Both the position numbers and the translations under genes were made by a program. Under the pieces are notes generated by a model. It was not told the DNA's origin and did not search any database. It saw only the letters and a list, made by a program, of their open reading frames with translations. Shown here one piece after another: positions 44,158 through 52,692 of a stretch of DNA of 64,000 bases; the stretch's first letter is position 1; each line of letters opens with the position of its first letter. Source of the stretch: Ignavibacteriales bacterium (GTDB taxonomy: Bacteria; Bacteroidota; Ignavibacteria; Ignavibacteriales; Ignavibacteriaceae). The stretch is from the NCBI GenBank assembly GCA_016707585.1, contig JADJHL010000008.1:620001-684000 (forward strand), read 5' to 3'.

Positions 44158-46206
44158 CTAAAAATTTTGAGGTTTGTTAAGTTTAAAACTTACTTTTGTC
44201 CCTTCACCCAACACACTTGAAATACTTATTTTCCCTTTATGAAGCTGCACTATCTCTTTGCAAAGCGCCAGTCCTAACCCTGTTCCTTTTTCTTGCTGTG
44301 TGCCTTTGGTCGTAAAACTCAAATCAATTCTAAAAAGTTTATTTAAATCTACTTCTTTAATTCCAACTCCTGAATCAGAAACTGTGTATTCAATATAATT
44401 ATCATATTGTGTTTCTGAAACTTCTATACTTCCACCATTTGGGGTAAATTTTATAGCATTAGAAACTAAATTTTGCATTAATGATTGAAGCATCGTATCA
44501 TCACCAAAAATAAAACTTTGATGACCAAGTTTATTTCTTATGCTAATATTTTTTAATCGTGCAACCTGGTTTAATAATATTCTGGTGTCTTCTACAATAG
44601 TAAACATATTTTGTAATGCAGGATCATACTTTATCTTACCTGATTCTAAACGACTCCACTCCAGTAAGTTTTCTATAAGTTTATAAGTACTTTCTGTGGA
44701 TTCTTTTATTGTAAGTAAATATGATTTTATTTCTGAATTAGTTAACGTATCAAATTCTTCAACAATCATCCTGGATAATCCAAGCAAACCATGAAAAGGA
44801 CTTTTTAAATCGTGAGCAAGTATTGAAAAAAATTTATCTTTAGAAGCATTTGATTCTTTAAGTTCTTCAGAATATCTAATTACAATTTCTTCATTTCTTT
44901 TTTTATCAATAGCTAAAGCGATTTGCTCTGAAACATAAATAAGAATTTCTTTCTCTTCCTCACCATAAGTTAGTGGATTTGAATAATCTTGTACAACAAG
45001 AACACCAATCGTGTTTTCTTCTACTTTTAATGGAACACCAAGCCATATTTGTGTTGCCTCACCAATAAGTGATGTTTCACCAATTCTGCGTAATTCTAAA
45101 TCTCGTTCAGCATTAATTAAGTGCGCTGTACCGGTTCTTAAAACATATTCTGTTAATCCTCTCGCTGCTTTTCTTTCTAGCGGAATTTCATCAACCTCAT
45201 CTACAAAATATGGAAAGCTAACATTATCAGTATCAGAATGATAGATTGCGATATAAAAATTATCTGCCCGCATCAATTCACTTATTGTTTTATGAATTGT
45301 AGAATAAAGTTCATCAATGTTTTTTAGTGTTGTTACAGCTGTAGATATTTTAAACAATGCATCATTAATATCCTGCGTTTTTTTTAGCTTGGTTATATCG
45401 CGGGTAATACCAAATGTTCCATACACATTATTACTCTCATCAATAAGAGGAACTTTGGTAGTAGATGCCCAGGTTACTTTTTCATCAGGCCAAATTTCCT
45501 TTTCTATTTTATTAATTATCGATGTTCTGTTTTTTATTATTTCTTCTTCATCTTTTTTTGCCAGTATTGCGTGTCCATCATGAAAAATATCAAAATCAGT
45601 TTTACCTATAAGCTCATTAAAAGATTTTAATCCCATTTTAACCAATGTTGCATTATTAGCCTTTATAAATTTGCTTTCAAGATCTTTAAAGTAAATTGAA
45701 TCCGGCAGATAATCCATAAAATATTTTTGAAGTTGAGATTCTCTAATTACTCTTGCCTCAATTTCCATCTTTTCAGTTAGATCACGTATAATTACAAATT
45801 CTAATCTTTCAGATTGAGAATTTATGAGTCCAACACTTAATGCTACAGGAATAAATGTATTTTTATTTTTGTGTATTAAGTCAATTTCATAATTAGATGG
45901 AACATCTTCACCAGCATTTCTTCGCCTATATCTATCTAAAACAAATTCTAAATCATGTGGTGCAATTACTTCTTTAAGGTCAAGATTTGTAGTTTCTGCA
46001 ATTTTATAACCAATTATCTTGTCCAATGCATTATTTGAATAAATAATTTTACCGTCTCTGATTAAAACTACACCATCGGGAATTGTATGGAAAAGTACAT
46101 CAAATTTTTCTTTAAAATCCAAATTATTCTGATCTAAAAAATTTAGACTATTAAAAATACTTTGCTTGGCTGTTTGAGCGGATTTCTTTTCTGATGATTC
46201 GTGCAT
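44158..46206 (-). CDS. PAS-PAS-GAF sensor histidine kinase
   Basis: 682 residues, no membrane helix, so cytoplasmic. PAS domain 1 about 32-130 (IPDGVVLIRDGKIIYSNN), PAS domain 2 about 155-275 (YFMDYLPDSIYFKDLESKFIKAN), GAF about 290-440, HisKA with phospho-acceptor His in FSILAHDLKSPFHGLLGL (about 462), HATPase with N box LMQNLVSNAIKF, G1 DSGVGIKE and G2 GTGLGLALC. No response regulator nearby. Ligand not predictable; a redox or gas-sensing role is common for such sensors. Followed directly by the CPVCG protein. Confidence 0.92.
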   Translation of the reverse strand: MHESSEKKSAQTAKQSIFNSLNFLDQNNLDFKEKFDVLFHTIPDGVVLIRDGKIIYSNNALDKIIGYKIAETTNLDLKEVIAPHDLEFVLDRYRRRNAGEDVPSNYEIDLIHKNKNTFIPVALSVGLINSQSERLEFVIIRDLTEKMEIEARVIRESQLQKYFMDYLPDSIYFKDLESKFIKANNATLVKMGLKSFNELIGKTDFDIFHDGHAILAKKDEEEIIKNRTSIINKIEKEIWPDEKVTWASTTKVPLIDESNNVYGTFGITRDITKLKKTQDINDALFKISTAVTTLKNIDELYSTIHKTISELMRADNFYIAIYHSDTDNVSFPYFVDEVDEIPLERKAARGLTEYVLRTGTAHLINAERDLELRRIGETSLIGEATQIWLGVPLKVEENTIGVLVVQDYSNPLTYGEEEKEILIYVSEQIALAIDKKRNEEIVIRYSEELKESNASKDKFFSILAHDLKSPFHGLLGLSRMIVEEFDTLTNSEIKSYLLTIKESTESTYKLIENLLEWSRLESGKIKYDPALQNMFTIVEDTRILLNQVARLKNISIRNKLGHQSFIFGDDTMLQSLMQNLVSNAIKFTPNGGSIEVSETQYDNYIEYTVSDSGVGIKEVDLNKLFRIDLSFTTKGTQQEKGTGLGLALCKEIVQLHKGKISISSVLGEGTKVSFKLNKPQNF

Positions 46207-46359
46207 AACAATTTCAGCTAAATGAATATTTTTTTATTAGAATACATTACAAATTATCCATAAACGTGCCACTTAATCAATGAAAAATTGTCTTTTATAG
46301 GCTGATTTAAGGATAGTTGACAAGATTGATTTTTTGTGAAATAATTACAGCCGGTTTTC

Positions 46360-46390
46360 TTTCTATTAGAACTCACATTTTATATATTTG
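46360..46390 (+). promoter_or_regulatory. Promoter of the UvrD helicase gene
   Basis: TTTC (46360-46363), 19-base spacer, TATATTTG (46383-46390), a full -7 match and 3 of 4 at -33. The ATG of the helicase is 32 bases downstream. The 215-bp region is shared with the divergent histidine kinase. Confidence 0.55.
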
Positions 46391-46421
46391 CACCTGTTTT
46401 TTGTAAAAATTAGAAAGAATT

Positions 46422-48602
46422 ATGCAGCAATTAAAGGATTTGAATCCAGCACAATTAGCAGCGGTTGAGTACATTGAAGGTCCTCAAATGATAGTTGCCG
46501 GCGCAGGCTCCGGTAAAACTAAAGTTCTTACTTACAAAATAGCTTACTTGCTAAAGAAAAACTTTACTCCAGAATCAATTCTTGCGCTTACTTTTACAAA
46601 TAAAGCAGCCAATGAAATGAAGGAAAGGATAAAAGTACTTATCGGTAAAAAAGCCGATGATTTGTGGATGGGAACTTTCCACTCGGTTTTTGCCAAAATA
46701 CTTAGAGTTGAGGCTAAACATATCAATTATAGAAGTAACTTTTCAATTTATGATACTATTGATTCACTTTCTTTAGTCTCAAATATTATGACTGATCTTA
46801 ATATTGATCTTGATAAGTTTACTCCAAATTCTGTAAGACATCGCATAAGCTTTTTAAAAAACCACATGATTACTCCTGGTGAATACAGAAGCAAACATGT
46901 TAGTTCATTTCTTGAAGAAAAAATAGCAGAAGTTTATGTAGAATATCAAAAAAGATTGATTGAATTTAATGCAATGGATTTTGATGATTTGCTACTAAAA
47001 CCAATCGAACTTTTTACCGAAAAGAAAAATATTTTACAAAAGTATAAATCAAGATTTGAATACTTACTTGTTGATGAATTTCAGGATACAAATAAAGCTC
47101 AATACGAATTATTAAAATTGCTTGTATCAAGAAATGGTTTAATTTCTGTTGTTGGTGATGATGCGCAGAGTATTTATAGCTGGCGTGGTGCAAACATCGG
47201 TAATATGCGTGATTTTGGAAAAGATTTTCCTAAGTACAAATTATTTAAACTTGAACAAAATTATCGATCCACAAAAGTTATCCTAAAAGCAGCTGATTCT
47301 GTTATTAAGCATAACAAAGATCAAGTTTCTAAAACTTTGTGGACTGAGAATGAAGAAGGCGAGCCAGTTGTACTTCTAAAATGCTCTGATGAAAAGGATG
47401 AAGCATCACAAATATCAAAATATATTAAGTACGAAACTTCTAAGAAGAAATTAACTTTTAGCAATTTTGCAATTTTATATCGCACCAACTCACAATCACG
47501 CGCAATGGAAGATATTTTCAGAAGAGAAAAAATTCCATATACAATTATTGGTGGTGTTGAATTTTACAAAAGAAAAGAAGTTAAAGATGTTGTTGCGTAT
47601 CTTCGTGTAATTTCAAATCAGAATGATGAAGAAAGTTTATTAAGAATAATGAACTTTCCACAACGTGGAATTGGTAGTACAACCGTTGTTAGAATGATTG
47701 CATTTGCCCGTAAACATAATATTACTTTATTCCAAACTATGGGTAGAGTTTTTGAAGTTATTGACATTAAAGAAAGAATACAGAAGAATGTTAAGCAGTT
47801 TAAAACTTTGCTTGATAAATATATTGGCCTTAAAGATAAACTTTCTGCTGGTGAGCTTACACGCGCAATGGTTGATGATCTGGCCTTAGTTCGTATGTTT
47901 AAGGAAGAGGGAACTCAGGAAGCAATGCAGAGAATGGAAAACATAAATCAATTGCTTGCATCATTAAGTGAATTCTCAGAAGCAAATTCTGATGCTAAAC
48001 TTGAACAATATCTTGAAGAAGTTTCATTGGTTGCTGATATTGATAATTATTCTGATACAAAAAATTGTGTTACATTACTTACAGTTCATGCTTCAAAAGG
48101 ATTGGAATGGCCAATAGTTTTTGTAAGTGGATGCGAAGAAGATATTTTTCCTATTGCAAGTAAATTTTTATCTGATGCTTCAGTTGATGAAGAGCGACGA
48201 TTATTTTACGTTGCTTTAACTCGTGCACAGAAAAAGGCTTATGTTACTCATGCTCGCTCGCGTTATAGATTTGGCGAAGTTGCATATCAAAGTCGTTCCA
48301 GATTTATTGATGAGCTTGATCCAACAACTTACAGAGAAATGAATGGTGGATTAGGACGTAAAGCAAATCGTAAAACAAAAAAAGAAATGTATTACGAGTA
48401 CTTTGAAAAAGTTGAGTATGAAAGTTTTGATCAGGATGGAGTTGCACTAAAAATAGGAAGCCGTGTTATGCACGATAAATTTGGTTTAGGTAAAGTTGTT
48501 GATGTTGTTGGAAGTGGTGACATGACAAAAGCTACTGTTCACTTTGAAGGGAATAATGTAAAACAACTTATGCTAAAGTTTGCAAAACTAAAAGTATTAT
48601 AA
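46422..48602 (+). CDS. pcrA: UvrD/PcrA-family DNA helicase
   Basis: 726 residues. Superfamily 1A 3'-5' helicase for nucleotide excision repair and plasmid or fork handling. Q motif LNPAQLAAVEY at the start, motif I AGAGSGKT (about 27-34), motif II VDEFQDTN (about 217-224), motif III VGDDAQSIYSWRGA (about 241), motif IV FKLEQNYRS, motif V LLTVHASKGLEWPIVF (about 553), motif VI EERRLFYVALTRA (about 588). The C-terminus has a Tudor-like part (VMHDKFGLGKVVDVVGSGD) as in PcrA. Normal length. uvrD would be an equally valid symbol. Confidence 0.93.
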   Translation: MQQLKDLNPAQLAAVEYIEGPQMIVAGAGSGKTKVLTYKIAYLLKKNFTPESILALTFTNKAANEMKERIKVLIGKKADDLWMGTFHSVFAKILRVEAKHINYRSNFSIYDTIDSLSLVSNIMTDLNIDLDKFTPNSVRHRISFLKNHMITPGEYRSKHVSSFLEEKIAEVYVEYQKRLIEFNAMDFDDLLLKPIELFTEKKNILQKYKSRFEYLLVDEFQDTNKAQYELLKLLVSRNGLISVVGDDAQSIYSWRGANIGNMRDFGKDFPKYKLFKLEQNYRSTKVILKAADSVIKHNKDQVSKTLWTENEEGEPVVLLKCSDEKDEASQISKYIKYETSKKKLTFSNFAILYRTNSQSRAMEDIFRREKIPYTIIGGVEFYKRKEVKDVVAYLRVISNQNDEESLLRIMNFPQRGIGSTTVVRMIAFARKHNITLFQTMGRVFEVIDIKERIQKNVKQFKTLLDKYIGLKDKLSAGELTRAMVDDLALVRMFKEEGTQEAMQRMENINQLLASLSEFSEANSDAKLEQYLEEVSLVADIDNYSDTKNCVTLLTVHASKGLEWPIVFVSGCEEDIFPIASKFLSDASVDEERRLFYVALTRAQKKAYVTHARSRYRFGEVAYQSRSRFIDELDPTTYREMNGGLGRKANRKTKKEMYYEYFEKVEYESFDQDGVALKIGSRVMHDKFGLGKVVDVVGSGDMTKATVHFEGNNVKQLMLKFAKLKVL

Positions 48603-48642
48603 TTATTTTTTTATTGGATGTTTTTTTAGGAGTTAAAAAATT

Positions 48643-50007
48643 ATGTCTATCGCACCAAAAAAATTAGCAATAGTAGTTGGCGGCGGACCAGCGCCGGGAA
48701 TTAACAGTGTTATTGGCGCTGCAACAATACGTGCCGCTGTTGAAGGCATTGAAGTTATTGGAATTAAAGATGGTTTTAAATGGATAATGCAAGGAGATAT
48801 TACCCACGTTAAAGAATTAAATATTCAAAACGTAAGTCGTATTCACTTTAGAGGTGGATCTTACATTGGTATTTCAAGATCAAATCCTACAAAAGATCCT
48901 AAACATTTAGAAAACACAGTTACATCTTTACTTAGATTGAATGTTGATAAACTAATCACTATCGGTGGTGATGATACAGCATTTAGTGCACTTAAAGTTA
49001 ATGAAATGGCTTCCGGTAGAATTAAAGTTGTACATGTTCCTAAAACAATTGATAACGATTTAGATCTGCCGCACGGAATTCCAACATTTGGATTTCAAAC
49101 TGCAAGACACATTGGAGTTGAAGTTGTAAAAAATCTTATGGTTGATGCACAAACAACATCACGCTGGTACTTTGTAATTTCTATGGGCAGAAAAGCCGGG
49201 CATCTGGCACTTGGAATTGGTAAAGCAACCGGTGCAACACTTACGCTAATTCCTGAAGAATTTGCAAACAAACAAATTAAGTTCAATCACATTGTAGATA
49301 TTTTGGTTGGCGCGATCATAAAAAGGTTGAGCTATGGCAAACCTGATGGTGTTGCTATTATCGCTGAAGGTTTAGTTGAGCATTTAGATCCAGCAGATCT
49401 TGAATCTTTGGTTGAAGTTGAACGCGATGCACACGATAACATAAGAATTGCTGAGATAAATTTTGGTGAAATATTAAAAGCTAAAGTTCAAGAAAGATTA
49501 AAAGAGTTTTCTATAAAAGCTACAGTTGTTGCCAAGAATATTGGTTATGAATTACGTTGCGCAGATCCAATTCCTTTTGATATGGAATACACAAGAGATT
49601 TAGGATTTTCAGCAGCACAATTTATTCTTGATGGCGGAAGCGGAGCAATGGTATCAATTCAAAACGGAAACTTTGTACCAATGTACTTTAAGGATATTAT
49701 TGATCCTAAAACAATGAAAACAAAAATCAGAATGGTTGATCCTGCTTCTGAAAGTTTTTACATTGCAAGAAGATATATGTTAAGATTAAATCAAGCTGAT
49801 TTTGATGATCCGCATGAACTTGCAAAGCTTGCAGCTACTGCAGGTATGTCAATAGATAAGTTTAAAGCAACATTTGGTTATTTAATTGAAAACGATTTGT
49901 TATATCAATTTATAAGAGAAGGTAAATTTGCAATTGCATCTTCGGAATCAAATATGGCTCATAGAATTGCTGCCGAAAATGATAAAAATGATGATGATGA
50001 AATGTAG
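48643..50007 (+). CDS. 6-phosphofructokinase, probably PPi-dependent
   Basis: 454 residues. Makes fructose 1,6-bisphosphate. The N-terminal GGGPAPGIN (about 12-20) is the phosphate loop. The active site reads GGDDT (about 108) and PKTIDND (about 130): an Asp in place of the Gly of E. coli PfkA GGDGS and a Lys in place of Gly in PGTIDND are the two known markers of pyrophosphate-using enzymes. ISMGRKAGHLAL and AEGLVEH follow. AGGAG lies 8-12 bases before the ATG. It follows the helicase by 40 bases and is ended by a strong terminator. PPi use makes the step reversible. Confidence 0.88.
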   Translation: MSIAPKKLAIVVGGGPAPGINSVIGAATIRAAVEGIEVIGIKDGFKWIMQGDITHVKELNIQNVSRIHFRGGSYIGISRSNPTKDPKHLENTVTSLLRLNVDKLITIGGDDTAFSALKVNEMASGRIKVVHVPKTIDNDLDLPHGIPTFGFQTARHIGVEVVKNLMVDAQTTSRWYFVISMGRKAGHLALGIGKATGATLTLIPEEFANKQIKFNHIVDILVGAIIKRLSYGKPDGVAIIAEGLVEHLDPADLESLVEVERDAHDNIRIAEINFGEILKAKVQERLKEFSIKATVVAKNIGYELRCADPIPFDMEYTRDLGFSAAQFILDGGSGAMVSIQNGNFVPMYFKDIIDPKTMKTKIRMVDPASESFYIARRYMLRLNQADFDDPHELAKLAATAGMSIDKFKATFGYLIENDLLYQFIREGKFAIASSESNMAHRIAAENDKNDDDEM

Positions 50008-50028
50008 TTTGTAGTGTTAAAATTATTT

Positions 50029-50056
50029 AAGGCGATTCAAGTGAATCGCCTTTTTT
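50029..50056 (+). terminator. Strong intrinsic terminator
   Basis: AAGGCGATTC, loop AAGT, GAATCGCCTT, then a T tract. The 10-bp stem is perfect; it starts 22 bases after the phosphofructokinase stop. Confidence 0.92.
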
Positions 50057-50183
50057 ATGAGTTAATAAACCTGTAAAAAGTGCTTTAAATCAATTAGTAT
50101 ATTAAAAACAAGATTTCTTTTTTATTTTTCTACACTTTATTTCACAATTATTAAATTCACGATGTAAAAATGAAGGACTATTA

Positions 50184-50825
50184 ATGACAAAGAAATTTGT
50201 ATCCAATAAAGATGAAACAGTAAGGATGTTTAACAATGATTTTCTCGAAGCTTTATCTAAAGTACATCCTTCAGTTCCATTAATAATTTTTTTACCCATT
50301 ATATTTTTTATGATATATATTTCTGTTGTTGATTATAAAATTTCAACATTTAATATAATTGGATTGATTGTATTTGGCATTTTTATCTGGACATTAACAG
50401 AATATCTTTTGCACCGATTTATATTTCATCTTGAATTAAAAAGCGAGTTAGGTAAAAGAATTCACTTTATGTTTCATGGTGTTCATCACGATTATCCAAG
50501 TGATTCAAGAAGATTGGTTATGCCGCCTTCAGTTAGCATTCCTTTAGCAGCTTTTTTTTATTTTTTATTTAAGCTTCTAATCGGAAGTGTTTCGGTAAAG
50601 CCTTTTTTTGCTGGATTTTTAACCGGTTATCTTTTTTATGATATGACTCATTATGCGGTTCATCATTTTAATATGCACAGTAAATTTTGGCTTGCAATAA
50701 AACATCATCATATCAAACATCATTTTCAGGATCCAGATAAAGGATACGGTGTAAGTTCACCTATGTGGGATTTAATTTTTGGTTCAACTTTTCCCAAGAA
50801 AGATGAGCAAGAAACCAGTGCCTAA
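50184..50825 (+). CDS. Fatty acid hydroxylase / sterol desaturase family protein
   Basis: 213 residues. Membrane di-iron enzyme that hydroxylates the alpha or 2-position of fatty acyl chains, often of sphingolipids. Its histidine clusters are clear: LHRFIFH (about 78), HGVHHDYP (about 97), HYAVHHFNMHS (about 156) and IKHHHIKHHF (about 172). Four hydrophobic helices separate them. Similar to fatty acid 2-hydroxylase (Scs7/FA2H-like without the cytochrome b5 part). No sphingolipid synthesis gene is in the window. The next gene starts about 30 bases downstream. Confidence 0.85.
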   Translation: MTKKFVSNKDETVRMFNNDFLEALSKVHPSVPLIIFLPIIFFMIYISVVDYKISTFNIIGLIVFGIFIWTLTEYLLHRFIFHLELKSELGKRIHFMFHGVHHDYPSDSRRLVMPPSVSIPLAAFFYFLFKLLIGSVSVKPFFAGFLTGYLFYDMTHYAVHHFNMHSKFWLAIKHHHIKHHFQDPDKGYGVSSPMWDLIFGSTFPKKDEQETSA

Positions 50826-50856
50826 ATTATTTTAAGTTTGTTTACAGGAGAGTTCA

Positions 50857-52518
50857 ATCATCAAAAAATATCTGGTACAGTTTGCTTCAATAATTTTTGT
50901 AGTACTTATGCAAATTGTGTTTGTTGGTTGTAATGCATCTGTTGCCGAGGATGTTTTTATTCGTACCAGCCAGGTTGGCTTTTTGCCATCCGATGTGAAA
51001 ACAGCTGTTATCCTTTCAAAAAAAGATTTATCAAATCAATTATTCTTTATTGTAAATACAAAATCTGAAGATGTTGTTTATAAAGAAATGATAAATGATT
51101 CATCAACTGTTTATGGAGATTTTAATTATTGTTATAAAATTGATTTCTCAACCGTAAAACAAAATGGTGAGTATAAAGTAAGAGTATCTGATTCAGAATC
51201 TTATCCCATAAAGATTAATGATTATATATTTAATGCTATTCGTGATTCACTAAGTCTTTTCTTTAAAGTACAGCGATGCGGAGCAACAAATCCAGTATTA
51301 CACCAACCTTGTCATCTTTCAGATTCATACAAGTTAATTGGATATAAAGATTCATCTGCAAGAGATTTAACTGGCGGTTGGCATGATGCCGGGGACTATA
51401 TAAAATTCCTTAAGACAACTGCATACACAACTTATCTTTTAATGTTTAGCTATCAGTTTGATGAAAGTAAGTTTAGTTATGATTTGAATAAGAATAATGT
51501 TCCGGATATTCTCGAAGAAGCAAAAATCGGATTAGATTGGTTAATTAGATGTAATGTTAACAACGAAACTTTAGTTGTTCAGGTTCAAGATGAGAATGAT
51601 CACACCGTTGGTTGGAGATTGCCCGAAAATGATAGCTTGCAATTTACTCGACCTGCTTTTGTTAATATCGCAAAAAGTACAATTGGTTATTATGCTGCAA
51701 CTTTAGCTTTAGCCTCGAAAATCTGGAAAGAAAAATTTTATGATGATAAGTTTTCTGAACAGTGTTTGATAATTGCAGAAAAATTTTATTCTTTGAAGGA
51801 TATTGTGCAAGATGTTGATACAGTATTTTCAAATCATTACCCTGAAATAGATTTTAATGGTAAACTTGCACTGGCAGCTATTGAACTTTTCAATTCAACA
51901 AGGAAAGATCAATATCTAAAAGATGCTTTAGAATATGGTGAAAAAGCTGGCGCAGATTTTTGGTGGAGTGTTTCTGATATAAATTCTTTAGCTCACTTTA
52001 GTATTGCAAAGTTCAATCCTGAATTTGCAAACTATATTAAACAAAACCTTATTCAATCTCTCAATCATTCTAATAAAGAATTGTATAATGAAGGATTAGA
52101 TTATTCCTGGGGAACAACGAATACTTTTCTTGGTATCAGCCTTCAATCATTATTGTACAAAAAACTAACCGGTTCGAACGAATTTGATTCATTAGCAATT
52201 TTTCAAAGAGATTATGTGCTTGGTAAAAATCCGTGGGGAATTAGTTTTATTTATAATATCGGAACAAAATTTTCTGAAAATCTACATTCACAAATTGCAT
52301 TTTTTAATAAAGGATATTTACCCGGTGGGCTTTCGGCTGGTCCTGCACCGGCAACTATTTTAGAGAGGTATAAAATTAATCATTCAGATAAATCATTTAG
52401 TCAATTTAATTCAGATATGGTAAAGTATTCTGATGACAGGATGGACTTTATAACAAATGAGCCGACGATAGTGGGGAATGCAACAGCTTTATTTGTTTTT
52501 GGATGCTATTCTAAGTAA
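50857..52518 (+). CDS. GH9 glycoside hydrolase lipoprotein, apparent AUC start
   Basis: About 553 residues. GH9 enzymes cut beta-1,4-glucans and related glycans. An N-terminal CelD-like Ig domain (TSQVGFLPSD) is followed by the catalytic barrel with GGWHDAGDYIKF (Asp base; about 160), YVLGKNPWGISF and NEPTIVGNATALFVF (Glu acid near the C-terminus). The first ATG in frame (50908) gives MQIVFVGC, too short for a lipoprotein signal. The frame stays open upstream, and ATC at 50857, with GGAG (50847-50850) 6 bases before, gives IIKKYLVQFASIIF.. and a normal lipobox FVGC. ATC at 50860 is the alternative. Its position before the polysaccharide genes suggests a BcsZ-like trimming role. Confidence 0.85.
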   Translation: MIKKYLVQFASIIFVVLMQIVFVGCNASVAEDVFIRTSQVGFLPSDVKTAVILSKKDLSNQLFFIVNTKSEDVVYKEMINDSSTVYGDFNYCYKIDFSTVKQNGEYKVRVSDSESYPIKINDYIFNAIRDSLSLFFKVQRCGATNPVLHQPCHLSDSYKLIGYKDSSARDLTGGWHDAGDYIKFLKTTAYTTYLLMFSYQFDESKFSYDLNKNNVPDILEEAKIGLDWLIRCNVNNETLVVQVQDENDHTVGWRLPENDSLQFTRPAFVNIAKSTIGYYAATLALASKIWKEKFYDDKFSEQCLIIAEKFYSLKDIVQDVDTVFSNHYPEIDFNGKLALAAIELFNSTRKDQYLKDALEYGEKAGADFWWSVSDINSLAHFSIAKFNPEFANYIKQNLIQSLNHSNKELYNEGLDYSWGTTNTFLGISLQSLLYKKLTGSNEFDSLAIFQRDYVLGKNPWGISFIYNIGTKFSENLHSQIAFFNKGYLPGGLSAGPAPATILERYKINHSDKSFSQFNSDMVKYSDDRMDFITNEPTIVGNATALFVFGCYSK

Positions 52519-52692
52519 TAAACAGCATTAAAAACTTAAAATTGCGACAAAATTGGCTTGTTACATTATAATACAATTGTTTTTCAATGTCTCTCTTTAG
52601 TCCAAAAATTTAACCCTTTTTATGTGATTTTTAAGCTTAATTAAAGCTAACAAGCGGTATAATTGTTGGTTAAATATGCAAAAACTTAAACT

